Origin: Cryobacterium sp. Y29
GTDB lineage: Bacteria > Actinomycetota > Actinomycetes > Actinomycetales > Microbacteriaceae
Direction of reading: 5' to 3'
Length of the DNA: 64,000 nt
Assembly: GCF_002929825.1 (NCBI RefSeq)
Contig: NZ_PJJN01000037.1
Location: 186,001 to 250,000, forward strand
Under the pieces are notes generated by a model. It made no database searches, was not told where the DNA came from, and was given only the letters and a program-made list of their open reading frames with translations. Of this stretch, positions 34,636 through 43,650 are shown one piece after another. Numbering within the stretch: the stretch's first letter is position 1; every line of letters starts with the position of its first letter. A program made the position numbers and the translations under genes.

Positions 34636-35543
34636 GAAGTACTTTCTTCGGTGTCGATGACGATGCAGGCGAGGCGGGAGCCGTTGGCTCCGACGGCCGC
34701 CCGGGCCAGGGACTGGCCTCCGACGGCGAGGTCAAGCGGACGATGCTTGGGATGCGGAATGGGGAGCACGTCGCCGACCATGAGCGACAGGATGCGGCTG
34801 GGCAGAACGCGGGCCGGGGTGAGGCGCAGGGCGACATCGACCGGCACGGCAGCGAGCTGGGCCTGCAGGTATTCGGCCGAGTTCGTGGTGATGCGCATCG
34901 GGTTGGCTTCCCCGAGCTGCGGCATGAGTGCCGCGGCGGGAATGGCGAGCGTCGAAGTGGTGGTGTTGCGTTCGATACGAATCGAGAAGGTCGCTACGAT
35001 CATCAGGTCGGCCGGGGCGGCGGCCTGGGCGAACTGCGAGTTGTACTGGATCCCATCGACGGCGAAGTCGTTCACCAGGAGCGGACCGAACGAGTAGCGC
35101 AGATCCTCGAGCGCCTCGGTCATCATCTGGCGCATGAGCGCGAGTTCGATCGGGGTGAAGTTGCGTTCGGACGGAATCAGCTGGGATCCGTTGCCGCCGA
35201 GCATGTGGTTCACCCAGGTCAGTCCGGTCACCGTCGGCAGTTGGATCACCGACTTGGCGTCGAGCGCTGCGATCGTGCAGAGCACCATGGCCGTCTTGGA
35301 TGGCAGCGATGCGGCGTACTCGTCGTAGGTCAGCATGAGCACCTGATCGCAGGTGATCGTGCAGAGCGCACGAACCCGCGCGGTGATTTGAGTGCCCCAC
35401 TGGCGGGCGAAAGTCTCGAAGGCGAGTTCAAGGACGCGGGCATGATCCCGCGCCAATGTCGTCGGTCGGCGGAAGTCATATAACTCCACCGACTTTGGCG
35501 CTTTAATGGGCGCAATTATTTGATTTTGTTCCTGGACCGTCAC
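34632..35543 (-). CDS. fliM: Flagellar motor switch protein FliM
   Basis: A 303-residue C-ring protein. The middle domain contains the conserved TWVNHMLGGNG motif (GGXG region contacting FliG), and the C-terminal part is SpoA-like. The N-terminal VELYDFRRP replaces the enteric CheY-P-binding helix LSQDEID. The GTG at 35543 gives a normal length, although the ribosome site is weak. A 58-base gap separates it from motB; no fliL lies in between. Confidence 0.93.
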   Translation of the reverse strand: MTVQEQNQIIAPIKAPKSVELYDFRRPTTLARDHARVLELAFETFARQWGTQITARVRALCTITCDQVLMLTYDEYAASLPSKTAMVLCTIAALDAKSVIQLPTVTGLTWVNHMLGGNGSQLIPSERNFTPIELALMRQMMTEALEDLRYSFGPLLVNDFAVDGIQYNSQFAQAAAPADLMIVATFSIRIERNTTTSTLAIPAAALMPQLGEANPMRITTNSAEYLQAQLAAVPVDVALRLTPARVLPSRILSLMVGDVLPIPHPKHRPLDLAVGGQSLARAAVGANGSRLACIVIDTEESTS

Positions 35544-35601
35544 GTTGACACTGTCGGTCGCCTGGTGCGCTTCGTTAGCAGTTTTGCGCAGAGACCGTGT
35601 G

Positions 35602-36438
35602 CTAGGGCGCGCTGGCGGGCAACGTGCTGGTCAGGTCGAGCGCCTGCGGAATGAGTGCGCGCACGCTCTCGGACTGGGCAGACAGCAGCACAATGTCGAC
35701 GCGACGGTTCTGCGCCATGTCCGCCAGGCTCGTGCCTTCCGACGAGGGTCTGGCCGAACCGTAGCCGACCGCGCCGATCAGGGTCGGATCGACGCCGCCC
35801 TGCTCCACCAAGCGCCGCAGTACCTGGGTTGCTCGACCGGATGACAGTTCCCAGTCGGTCGCGAAGGTCGCCGACTGGCCGTGCTTGTCGGCGTGGCCTT
35901 CGACAGATACCTGCAGTCCCGAGGTCACCATGACCGGAGCGGCAGCCTCCAACACCGAGATGGCCGTGGGGCTGAGCGCCGTGCTGTCGGGAGCGAAGAA
36001 GGATTCAGTGCCGACCAGCCCCAGGGTGAGTCCACGCTCGTCGATCGAAAAGTCCACCCGGTCCGCCACGCCGGCGGCTGCAAGGTTGGCGTTGACACTG
36101 TCTTCAATCGTGTACAACTTGGCTACTTCGGCCACCGCCGTTTCGGCATCGGTGAGGGTCACGTCGATGAACCCCTCGGCCTGGTCCTCGACCATGTCGG
36201 AGGGTACGACGACGCCTTCAGCGGTGTCGATGCGGCCGACCTCGACGGCACCGAACCCGGTAGCGAGGGAATTGGCGAGCTTCTCGAATTTGCTCTGATC
36301 CACCGTCGACATGGCAAACAGCACGATAAACATACACATCAGCACGGTGACCATGTCCATGTAGGACGCCATCCATCGCTCGTTGGGGTGCTCCGGCTCG
36401 TCGTCGTGGCCTTTGCGCCTACGTCCGCGCGCGCTCAT
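35602..36438 (-). CDS. motB: Flagellar stator protein MotB
   Basis: A 278-residue stator protein. After a basic cytoplasmic start, one membrane helix (about 23-45) carries the ion-binding Asp in WMASYMDMVTVLMCMF. The C-terminal OmpA-like domain, which grips peptidoglycan, includes SVEGHADKHGQSAT and DWELSSGRATQVL. A proton versus sodium preference cannot be settled. It overlaps motA by 4 bases. Confidence 0.94.
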   Translation of the reverse strand: MSARGRRRKGHDDEPEHPNERWMASYMDMVTVLMCMFIVLFAMSTVDQSKFEKLANSLATGFGAVEVGRIDTAEGVVVPSDMVEDQAEGFIDVTLTDAETAVAEVAKLYTIEDSVNANLAAAGVADRVDFSIDERGLTLGLVGTESFFAPDSTALSPTAISVLEAAAPVMVTSGLQVSVEGHADKHGQSATFATDWELSSGRATQVLRRLVEQGGVDPTLIGAVGYGSARPSSEGTSLADMAQNRRVDIVLLSAQSESVRALIPQALDLTSTLPASAP

Positions 36439-37307
36439 GCTGCTTCGGCGTTGTCTTCAACCATGGACTTCTTACCCTTGGACTTCGTTTTCACCTTGCC
36501 GGCGGGTGCATCGTCCGCTGCGGCACCGGCCGCTTTGGCTTTCGCCTGCGCCTTGGGCAGGTCTTCGAGCGGCACCATGGCGCGCAGGCGTTCGCGGAGC
36601 AGGCGCGGCTGGCTGCCCGATTGCACAGCGAGCACGCCCTCCATGAGGAGGGTGAGCCGGTCAATTTCAATGTCGGACAGGCGGCGCAGGCGCGCACCGA
36701 TGGGCAGCCAGAGAAAGTTGGCTGAGAGCAGCCCCCACAGGGTGGCGACGAACGCGGTCGCGATCATCGGCCCGAGCGTCTCGGGGGTCGACAGGTTTTC
36801 CAGCACGTGGGTCAGCGAGACGACGGTGCCGACGATGCCGACGGTCGGTGCGTAGCCGCCGAGGCTCATGAAGAACTTCGAGGCGCTGCGCCCCGATTTG
36901 GCCTTGGTGGCGATTTCGTCTTCGAGCAGCATGCGCAGTTCGTCACCGTCTGTACCGTCCGCGATGTTCTGCAGGGCGCCACGCAGGAACGGGTCCGACA
37001 CGTTGTCGGCCTCCTGCTCGAGTGCGAGCAGGCCCGATTTGCGGGCGGTCTCGGCGATGCCGACGACCTGGTCGATGATCTGCACCGGCGGCGTGATCTT
37101 GCCCCGGAATGCTCCGGGGAGCGCCTTGAACGCGCTGATGGTGTCGCGCACTGTTCCGCCGGCGATACCCACGGCAACGGTCGCACCGAACACGAGGATC
37201 ATCGGAGCGGGAAGAAGAATGCTCATCACCGACGAGTGCTCGAGGGTGATCATGGCAACCAGCGCGCCGAAAGCGAGCAGGATGCCGATCAGTGTTGCCG
37301 GATCCAC
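36435..37307 (-). CDS. motA: Flagellar stator protein MotA
   Basis: A 290-residue protein with four hydrophobic helices forming the ion channel with MotB. KFFMSLGGYAPTVGIVGTVV and LWGLLSANFLWLPIGARL are the family signatures. The C-terminal tail is rich in Lys and Ala. Its start overlaps the flbD stop by one base, and the order flbD-motA-motB is usual in Gram-positive bacteria. Confidence 0.94.
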   Translation of the reverse strand: MDPATLIGILLAFGALVAMITLEHSSVMSILLPAPMILVFGATVAVGIAGGTVRDTISAFKALPGAFRGKITPPVQIIDQVVGIAETARKSGLLALEQEADNVSDPFLRGALQNIADGTDGDELRMLLEDEIATKAKSGRSASKFFMSLGGYAPTVGIVGTVVSLTHVLENLSTPETLGPMIATAFVATLWGLLSANFLWLPIGARLRRLSDIEIDRLTLLMEGVLAVQSGSQPRLLRERLRAMVPLEDLPKAQAKAKAAGAAADDAPAGKVKTKSKGKKSMVEDNAEAA

Positions 37308-37540
37308 TAGATGGCCCGTGGGCCCCGCGGCAGGTCACTGGCCGTCGGGTCATAGGCGAGGGCAATGACGTGGGCCCGGTACCTCGCGATTTTTTCGATG
37401 ACCTCGTCCATGGACTCGGTCACGATGAAGTTGGCGCCGTCGACCATGACGAGAGTCGTGTCCGGGTTGGCGTGGATTCGTTCGATCAGGTCGGGATTGA
37501 TCGCAAAGTGGCTCTCATTCAGCCGCGTGACTACGATCAT
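37307..37540 (-). CDS. flbD: FlbD-family flagellar protein
   Basis: A 77-residue small protein of the FlbD/SwrD family (MIVVTRLNESHFAINPDLIE, TTLVMVDGANFIVTESMDEV), which in Bacillus raises motor power. The start at 37540 is preceded by GGAAGAG; a longer start at 37564 would leave no leader. It is the first gene of the flbD-motA-csrA operon. Confidence 0.85.
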   Translation of the reverse strand: MIVVTRLNESHFAINPDLIERIHANPDTTLVMVDGANFIVTESMDEVIEKIARYRAHVIALAYDPTASDLPRGPRAI

Positions 37541-37587
37541 GAGCTCTTCCCTGGTTTCTGACACCCCAGATGGGGTACCAACCTCTA

Positions 37588-37615
37588 CTGTCGGTCATTC
37601 TGCTGCTGGCGTTAG
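37588..37615 (-). promoter_or_regulatory. Proposed sigma-28 promoter of flbD-motA-...-csrA
   Basis: On the minus strand CTAAC (37611-37615) is followed after exactly 15 bases by ACCGACAG (37588-37595), 6 of 8 matches to GCCGATAG. Transcription would start about 40 bases before flbD. Confidence 0.55.
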
Positions 37616-37862
37616 GCATCCGCGCACTGGACAACTTTGGCGGGTAAACGGGGGCGCAGGCGCGCACACCCCAGAAGGGGCGGGCCAGGTCGCTGGCCAG
37701 CATGCGACCGGTGGAAATTCCGGCGGCAACGCCGCGCGCCACCGCAAAAGGACGTGCGAGAAGGTGCGACGGGAGGTCCTGGCGTTCGGTCATTGGACGA
37801 GGATGACGCATCCGACCCCGGCCCGCAGATGTTATGTACAGCCCAGGGGCTCAGTCGACTAA

Positions 37863-37896
37863 TTTGTGGGGTCCGGACGGCCCTAGACCCCACAAA
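37863..37896 (-). terminator. Terminator after flgE
   Basis: A perfect 11-base inverted repeat TTTGTGGGGTC/GACCCCACAAA with a 12-base loop lies 33 bases beyond the flgE stop. On the minus strand the stem ends in ACAAATT, so the T-run is weak. Confidence 0.7.
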
Positions 37897-37929
37897 GTGG
37901 TCTACTCAGGTGGTGGCAATGCTGTTGGG

Positions 37930-39126
37930 TTAGCGCTTCAGATTGGTGAGTTCCTGCAGAACCTCGTCGGAGGTGGTGATGATGCGGGCGTTGGCTTGGA
38001 AGCCTCGCTGCGCGACGATGAGGTTGGTGAACTCCTGCGACAGGTCGACGTTCGACATCTCGAGGGCGCCGCTGGAGAGCGAGCCGAGGCCGGAGGTGCC
38101 GGCGGTTCCCACGGTCGGTGCGCCCGAGTTGAACGTGGCGCGGTAGGCCGAGCTGCCGGCCTTCTCAAGTCCGCCCGGGTTGACGAAGTTGGCGAGGGCG
38201 ATACGGCCGATCGCGAGCTGCTCCCCGTTGCTGAACAGTCCGACCAGGGTGCCATCGGCGCTGAGCGTGTAGGAGTTCAGCGTTCCGGCGGCCTTGCCGT
38301 CGGTCGCGGATCCGGAGACGGTGGTGAGGTCGGCGAAGCCCCTGAGCTCGGACAGGTCGATGGTAACGGTGTCATTGACCGTCAGCGGTCCCGACGCGGT
38401 AAATCCTCCTGTTCCATTGGCGGACAGAGAAACGGTCTCAGCAGTGTTGTCGGCATTGCTGACGATCCATCCGTCAGCCGGCCGAGTAGCATTGGCATCG
38501 AGTGAGCGCGTGAAGGTGAGCGTCACGGTGCTGGAAGCTCCGAGGTCGTCGAAGATCTCAAAGTCGCGCTTCAGCTCCGTGCCGTCGGCGGCATCGGACG
38601 GCAGGTTACCGCCGAACGCTGCGTTGGCCGTCGGGGTGGCCCCGATGATGGCGCCCACCGGCAGTGTGATGTTGCCGGTCGGACCGCCGTCGGAGACGAC
38701 GCCGTTGTCCGCGCCCCAGCCCTGCACAATGGCGCCGTCGGGCGTGACCAGACGGCCGGCGGAGTCGAAGTCGAACGCGCCAGCGCGGGTGTACAGGGTT
38801 TCACCGCTCATCTTGGTGATGAACAAGCCGTCGCCGGAGATCAGCAGGTCGGTGGACTTGCCGGTGGCTTGCGAGGAGCCCTGCGAGAAGTTGGTGGAGA
38901 TGCCGGCGACCTGCACGCCGAGGCCGATCTGGGCCGGGTTGGTGCCACCGACCTCGCCCTGGGGGGCGCCGGCGCCGGCGGTCAGCTGCGAGAGCGTGTC
39001 CTGAAACTGGGCGGCGGAGGCCTTGAAGCCGGTGGTGTTGACGTTGGCGATGTTGTTGCCGGTGACGTCGAGCATGGCCTGGTGCGAGCGAAGACCGGAG
39101 ATGCCGGAGTAGAGAGAACGAAGCAT
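37930..39126 (-). CDS. flgE: Flagellar hook protein FlgE
   Basis: A 398-residue hook protein. The N-terminus LRSLYSGISGLRSHQAMLDV and the rod/hook signature NNIANVNTTGFKAS are clear, and the C-terminus ends with NVDLSQEFTNLIVAQRGFQA. It is shorter than enteric FlgE in its middle domain. It follows flgD by 66 bases; no flgF or flgG homologue is seen, so this may be the only long hook/rod-type protein. Confidence 0.94.
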   Translation of the reverse strand: MLRSLYSGISGLRSHQAMLDVTGNNIANVNTTGFKASAAQFQDTLSQLTAGAGAPQGEVGGTNPAQIGLGVQVAGISTNFSQGSSQATGKSTDLLISGDGLFITKMSGETLYTRAGAFDFDSAGRLVTPDGAIVQGWGADNGVVSDGGPTGNITLPVGAIIGATPTANAAFGGNLPSDAADGTELKRDFEIFDDLGASSTVTLTFTRSLDANATRPADGWIVSNADNTAETVSLSANGTGGFTASGPLTVNDTVTIDLSELRGFADLTTVSGSATDGKAAGTLNSYTLSADGTLVGLFSNGEQLAIGRIALANFVNPGGLEKAGSSAYRATFNSGAPTVGTAGTSGLGSLSSGALEMSNVDLSQEFTNLIVAQRGFQANARIITTSDEVLQELTNLKR

Positions 39127-39192
39127 GAGAATCTGCCTTTCAAGAAAGCGATTGAATGAAGAAAATGGGAAAACTTTGGGGACGGAGCCGGG

Positions 39193-39618
39193 TTAGGCAG
39201 CGGAGGCGGTCGTGACCCCGGAGACAGCGTCGAGAGCGATGGACCTGCCACCGATCGTGACCTGCGGAACTGCGTCCTTGAACGAGACCGAGGAAGCGAT
39301 TCCCGTAGCCTCGGTGCCGTCATCCAGTGAGTAGGTTACGGTTTGGCCCACGAGAGCGGCGGCCGAGGAGCGCATCTGCAGCGAAAAGCTCTCCTGGCTG
39401 GCCGTGGCCATCTCCGTGATCTTCTCCATCATCGCGAGCTGGGTGGTCTGGGCGATCATCTGATTGGTGTCCATCGGCGAGGAGGGGTCCTGGTTCTGCA
39501 GCTGGGTGACCAGCAGCGACATGAACACCTCCGAGTCCATCGACTGGCTCGGCGTGCGGGTGGTCGCGCCGGAGTACAACCCGGCGGCCCCGGCGGCAGC
39601 TACTGCGTCTACTGGCAT
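39193..39618 (-). CDS. flgD: Flagellar hook cap protein FlgD
   Basis: A 141-residue hook-capping protein. The conserved N-terminal part reads FMSLLVTQLQNQDPSSPMD then TNQMIAQTTQLAMMEKI; the short C-terminal part is beta-rich. It precedes flgE, as expected for a scaffold needed before hook growth. Confidence 0.92.
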   Translation of the reverse strand: MPVDAVAAAGAAGLYSGATTRTPSQSMDSEVFMSLLVTQLQNQDPSSPMDTNQMIAQTTQLAMMEKITEMATASQESFSLQMRSSAAALVGQTVTYSLDDGTEATGIASSVSFKDAVPQVTIGGRSIALDAVSGVTTASAA

Positions 39619-39633
39619 GATTGGTCTCTCTTT

Positions 39634-41172
39634 CTAAGCCATTACGTCGATGGTCGACGCGGATCCGAATATGAAGGAGCGCGGCGGTTGCTCGCCGTTA
39701 GGAATGTCGGGCTCGCGCCCCAGCAGGTTTCTGGGTGCCTGCTCCGGCCGAGGCTGTTTGGCTCCTGGCGAGTCGCCGGCCAGATCCCCCGCCCGGTTCT
39801 GCGACGACAGGTCGAGTTGCGCGCTCAGTCCCCCGCCAGCCAGGTCGCGGCGCAAGTCGGGCAGAATGGCGCGCAGCGCTTCGCGGGCAAGATCGGTGGG
39901 GGCGAACAGCTCGACCCGAATATTGTCGATCGATACGTGGGCCCGCACGGTGACCGGGCCGAGGTTGTCGGGGTTCACCGTGATGGTCAGCTTGTGTTCG
40001 CCGGGTGCCACGGTGGCGAGCGAGAACAGCGGCTTGGCGATCTGCGTCGTCAAAGGCACCGGCACAGCGGATGCGACGGGCACAGGTGCCGCGACCGGCG
40101 TCAGGTTGGCCGCGGGCACGGTCGTCGGTGCGACCAGGCCGGGCGTCGGGGCCGGGGCTGCGGCATCCGTTGTCACGATGCGCACGGCACCGAGTTTCGG
40201 GCTGCGGTCGGCTCCGTCGGCCACCGCGGTGAGGAACGTGGACGCCGCGGCGGCGGGGGGGGCAGCGGCTGGGGCAGCGGCCGAAGTAGCGGCCGAAGTA
40301 GCGGCCGACGACGCTGCGGTGATCGCTGCGGTGGACGCTGCGGTGGGGACGGCGCCGGTGGCCGCGTCGGCGACGGTGAGCGTCGCGCCCGCTGAAGCAA
40401 TTGCGGCGGCCGTCGCCGCTGCGGCGTTTGCGCCCGAGCGGCCGGTGGATCCAGCGGACCCGGTTGTGCCGGCGGGGGCCACCGGTGCGGCCAGCGCGCC
40501 GGCCCGGCTCGATGCCGCGAGTCCCGCGGCGGACCGGGTGGACGCGCTCGTTGCGCTCGTAACGGTGGTCCCAGCGTCAAGAAGTTCGGCGACCGCGGCG
40601 GAACCCGTACTGGAAACTGCAGGGGAAGCCGCTGCGATATCCGCGCTGGCGACCGACGCCGAGACGCTGGCCGTCAGGGCCTGGCTGAGCACACCGGCGA
40701 CAGGCGGGAATGTTGCGAGGCCCAAACTGGCCACATCGAGCAGGGTCGGGGTTGCACCGGCGGCAGACGCAGGCTCGACCGACTTAGGAGCGACCGCGGG
40801 ATCGGTCGAAGGCGTGGAATCACGCTCGGCCGGCGACTGCGCGTCGTTCTCGTTTCGGGCGGCGGCGCGATCAGCAACCGCGGAGACTGTGGCAGAGGAC
40901 GTGGTCGACGACGCGCTCGAATAGGCGGAGGACGAGTCGCTCCCACGGCCGGTGGCATGGTCGGCGGCGCGAACCTGCTGGGCAGAACGGGAGCGGTCGG
41001 CATCCGCTGCGGCTGAACGGCGAGCGGTCGCGAGGTCGGCGACGGAATCGGCCATGGCCGAGGCGAAACCGTGGGCTCCGGCCGAAGGGGTGCCGGCGGC
41101 AGCGCCGGAACGCGGGGCGCCGGTCAGGCCGGCTGCTCCGCCGGAACGGAGGTGGTTCAGCGCGAGGCTCAT
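39634..41172 (-). CDS. fliK: Flagellar hook-length control protein FliK
   Basis: A 512-residue, Ala/Ser/Thr-rich protein. Most of the N-terminal 380 residues is low-complexity; the C-terminal domain (about 390-480) is the FliK signature: GEHKLTITVNPDNLGPVTVR and RVELFAPTDLAREALRAIL. The ATG at 41172 overlaps the NlpC/P60 gene stop by 4 bases, and a longer frame to 41331 was rejected. It measures hook length and triggers the FlhB switch. Confidence 0.87.
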   Translation of the reverse strand: MSLALNHLRSGGAAGLTGAPRSGAAAGTPSAGAHGFASAMADSVADLATARRSAAADADRSRSAQQVRAADHATGRGSDSSSAYSSASSTTSSATVSAVADRAAARNENDAQSPAERDSTPSTDPAVAPKSVEPASAAGATPTLLDVASLGLATFPPVAGVLSQALTASVSASVASADIAAASPAVSSTGSAAVAELLDAGTTVTSATSASTRSAAGLAASSRAGALAAPVAPAGTTGSAGSTGRSGANAAAATAAAIASAGATLTVADAATGAVPTAASTAAITAASSAATSAATSAAAPAAAPPAAAASTFLTAVADGADRSPKLGAVRIVTTDAAAPAPTPGLVAPTTVPAANLTPVAAPVPVASAVPVPLTTQIAKPLFSLATVAPGEHKLTITVNPDNLGPVTVRAHVSIDNIRVELFAPTDLAREALRAILPDLRRDLAGGGLSAQLDLSSQNRAGDLAGDSPGAKQPRPEQAPRNLLGREPDIPNGEQPPRSFIFGSASTIDVMA

Positions 41173-41867
41173 GCTGCGCCGCCCTTGGCGAAGGCCGCGA
41201 AGGCGGCGCTCAACATTTCTGTAGTGGGCACAGTGGTACTGGCTGTGCCCGTGTTTCCCGCCGTGCCGGAGGGAATGATGCGACGGATGGTCGTGATCTC
41301 CGAATCTGACATATAGACGTCCCGCAGGCACACGGTGCGCCCCGGGTACGGTGCGTGAATGATCTTGTTGTCGCCGGCGTAGATGAGAATGTGGTCGCCG
41401 CCGCCGGTGACGATGAGGTCGCCCGGCTGGGCTTCGGCCAGCGATGCCACCTCCGTGCCCATCTTCATCTGGCTAGAAACCAGGCGCGGCATGTCTATTC
41501 CGACATCGGAATATACCTTCTGCACGAGGCCGGAGCAGTCCATTCCGCTCGCGTCCTCACCGCCAAAGACGTAGGGAACGCCGAGGTACTTCTTGGCGGC
41601 GTCGACGACGTTGGTTCCGGTCACCCCGCCCGTCGCTCCGACAGCGGATGTTCCGGCAGCGGATGTTCCGGCAGCGGATGCCCCGCCAGCGCCGGCGGTT
41701 CCCAGCGCCGAGGCCATGGAGGCGGCGAAGCTGTCGGCCGAAGCCGTCGCCGTGGTCGCCGTGGCCGCGGCCGCGGCGGTCGTCGTCGTCGCGCGCGGCC
41801 CGGCGGCGAGCTGCTGCATCATCGACTGGATCTGCTCGATGCGTCCCATAGCGGCGATCATGGTCAT
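41169..41867 (-). CDS. NlpC/P60 peptidoglycan hydrolase within the flagellar operon
   Basis: A 232-residue protein. The first 90 residues are Ala/Thr-rich; residues about 95-195 form a NlpC/P60 cysteine peptidase: Cys in DCSGLVQKVYSD, His in GGGDHILIYAGD and a third polar residue in KIIHAP. Such enzymes cut D-gamma-glutamyl-diaminopimelate bonds in peptidoglycan. No conventional signal peptide is seen, which fits export through the flagellar system. Placed between fliJ and fliK, it probably replaces FlgJ, which opens the wall for the rod. Three 15-base units encode its AAGTS repeats (about 41641-41680). Confidence 0.85.
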   Translation of the reverse strand: MTMIAAMGRIEQIQSMMQQLAAGPRATTTTAAAAATATTATASADSFAASMASALGTAGAGGASAAGTSAAGTSAVGATGGVTGTNVVDAAKKYLGVPYVFGGEDASGMDCSGLVQKVYSDVGIDMPRLVSSQMKMGTEVASLAEAQPGDLIVTGGGDHILIYAGDNKIIHAPYPGRTVCLRDVYMSDSEITTIRRIIPSGTAGNTGTASTTVPTTEMLSAAFAAFAKGGAA

Positions 41868-42322
41868 TGTGAGTCACCATTCTGGGGTGTGGTCGGAGTG
41901 TCGGTACGGTCGCGATACCAGCGCATCGAAGCGATTTCATCAAGCACGATCTGTTCGGCGCGAAGGTCTTCGGCCCGGATGGTTTCGTGGTGGCGTACCT
42001 CGAGCTTTTCGAGGGCGATCGCTTCGGCGCGGGCCGCGTCGAAGGCGGCCTGCGCCTCGCTCAGGGTGGACGCGTTGCTGCGGCCCAGGGCATCCAGGTC
42101 GGCGAGCATGCTCCGCGACGATGACCGGGCGGCGGCCATGGCGTTCATCGCCGCGACGGTGTCCGGCGTGATCGATGTGGCGCTGAGGGCCGATCGAGCC
42201 CGGCCGCGGTGCGCTTCGTTCGCCGCCACTCGCGCGTTCGCTTCGGCCAGGTCGCTCGCCGCCTGGTCCTGCTGCAGGTGGCGCAGGCGCAGCAGTCCGG
42301 CCAGCGAAAAGAGCCGGCTCAT
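41864..42322 (-). CDS. fliJ: Flagellar export chaperone/stalk protein FliJ
   Basis: A 152-residue, largely alpha-helical protein expected to form the coiled-coil FliJ stalk inside the FliI ring. Family resemblance is weak, resting on helical heptads (LLRLRHLQQDQAASDLAEAN, then LEKLEVRHHETIRAEDLRAE) and on position after fliI. It overlaps fliI and the NlpC/P60 gene by 4 bases each. Confidence 0.82.
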   Translation of the reverse strand: MSRLFSLAGLLRLRHLQQDQAASDLAEANARVAANEAHRGRARSALSATSITPDTVAAMNAMAAARSSSRSMLADLDALGRSNASTLSEAQAAFDAARAEAIALEKLEVRHHETIRAEDLRAEQIVLDEIASMRWYRDRTDTPTTPQNGDSQ

Positions 42323-43650
42323 TGCACGCCCCCCAACTTGCGGGTGAGCCCGGCGAGCTGCTGCCAGGCCGCGTCTGAGGGAGTCTGGTCATCCATCCGC
42401 TGTTGCAGAAAGAACTTGATGGCAGCGTCATGCACGACGGCGGCGTCCACCAGCGGGTTCGTGCCGGTGCGGTAGGCGCCGACGTCGAGCAGGTCCTGGG
42501 CAGCGGCGCGCGCGGCGAGCACCTTGCGCAGGGTCGTGGCGATCGCGTTTCGTTCCGGCGAGTTCACCCGGGAGGCAACGCGGGAGATCGAGCCGAGCAC
42601 GTCGACGGAAGGAAAATGGCCAGTAATAGCGAGTTTGCGGTCGAGCACGACGTGGCCGTCGAGAATGGACCGGGCAGCGTCGGCGATGGGTTCGTTGTGG
42701 TCGTCACCGTCGACGAGCACGGTGTACAGGCCCGTGATCGAGCCGACCTCGTCGGTGCCGGCGCGTTCAAGCAGGCGGGCCAGCACGGAGAAGGTCGAGG
42801 GTGGGTAGCCGCGGGTGGCCGGCGGTTCGCCGACCGAGAGGCCGATTTCACGCTGGGCCATGGCGACGCGGGTGAGTGAGTCCATCATGAGTATGACGCC
42901 GGCGCCGCGCGAGCGGAAGGATTCGGCGATGCGGGTAGCGGTGAAGGCCGCGCGCAACCGCATCATGGCAGGTTCGTCGGAGGTCGAGACGACGACGATG
43001 GAGCGGGCCAGGCCCTCGGCTCCGAGGTCGTCTTCGAGAAATTCGCGCACCTCACGGCCGCGCTCCCCCACGAGTGCGATGACCGACACTTCGGCATCCG
43101 TTCCGCGGGCGATCATCGACAGTAGCGACGACTTGCCGACGCCGCTGCCGGCGAACAGGCCCATGCGCTGGCCGCGACCCACCGTGGTCAAAGTGTCGAG
43201 CACACGCACGCCGAGGTGCAGCGGCGCGGTGATGCGCGCGCGGTGCATGGCGGAGGGGCTGTCGTTTTCGAGCGACACGGCACCGTCCGAGAGCAGCGGG
43301 CCCTTGCCGTCGATCGGGCGGCCGAGGCCGTCGATGACGCGGCCGAACAGTCCGGCGCCGGTGGGAACCAGCAGCGGACTATGCGCGGCACTCGCACGAG
43401 CGCCAGCGCGCAGGCCGGTCATGCGGCCCAGCGGCATGCAGCGGATGCTGTCCCGGGTGGTCGCAACCACTTCGGCGTCGACGCCGGGGGCATCCGTTTC
43501 GCCGCCGAGCACAACGAGGTCGCCGATCGCGGAAGGCAGTCCGCGTACCTCGACACCAAGGCCGACGATCGACGACACGACGCCGACGCGTTCCGGCCGG
43601 GCAATCTGCAGCGCGGTGGCGAAGGTCTGGGCGCGCGGGCGCCACGTCAT
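42319..43650 (-). CDS. fliI: Flagellum-specific ATPase FliI
   Basis: A 443-residue hexameric ATPase of the export apparatus, related to the F1 beta subunit. Walker A is GLFAGSGVGKSSLLSMIA, Walker B GVILMMDSLTRVAMAQREIG, and GEPPATRGYPPSTFSVLARL is the F1/FliI signature. It overlaps fliH by 4 bases and fliJ by 4 bases. Confidence 0.96.
   Translation of the reverse strand: MTWRPRAQTFATALQIARPERVGVVSSIVGLGVEVRGLPSAIGDLVVLGGETDAPGVDAEVVATTRDSIRCMPLGRMTGLRAGARASAAHSPLLVPTGAGLFGRVIDGLGRPIDGKGPLLSDGAVSLENDSPSAMHRARITAPLHLGVRVLDTLTTVGRGQRMGLFAGSGVGKSSLLSMIARGTDAEVSVIALVGERGREVREFLEDDLGAEGLARSIVVVSTSDEPAMMRLRAAFTATRIAESFRSRGAGVILMMDSLTRVAMAQREIGLSVGEPPATRGYPPSTFSVLARLLERAGTDEVGSITGLYTVLVDGDDHNEPIADAARSILDGHVVLDRKLAITGHFPSVDVLGSISRVASRVNSPERNAIATTLRKVLAARAAAQDLLDVGAYRTGTNPLVDAAVVHDAAIKFFLQQRMDDQTPSDAAWQQLAGLTRKLGGVQ

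Larger units (their letters stand above)
37541..37929. other. Intergenic region between flgE and flbD
   Basis: This 389-base gap contains the flgE terminator (37863-37896), the proposed sigma-28 promoter of flbD (37588-37615) and a short perfect palindrome ACCCCA-GA-TGGGGT at 37563-37576 in the flbD leader. Short open frames exist but lack ribosome sites and family resemblance. ACACCCCAGA recurs at 37561-37570 and 37666-37675. Confidence 0.7.

Noticed and set aside
37515..37811. A 98-codon minus-strand frame in the flgE-flbD gap
   Set aside because: It overlaps flbD and the promoter and has no ribosome site or family match.
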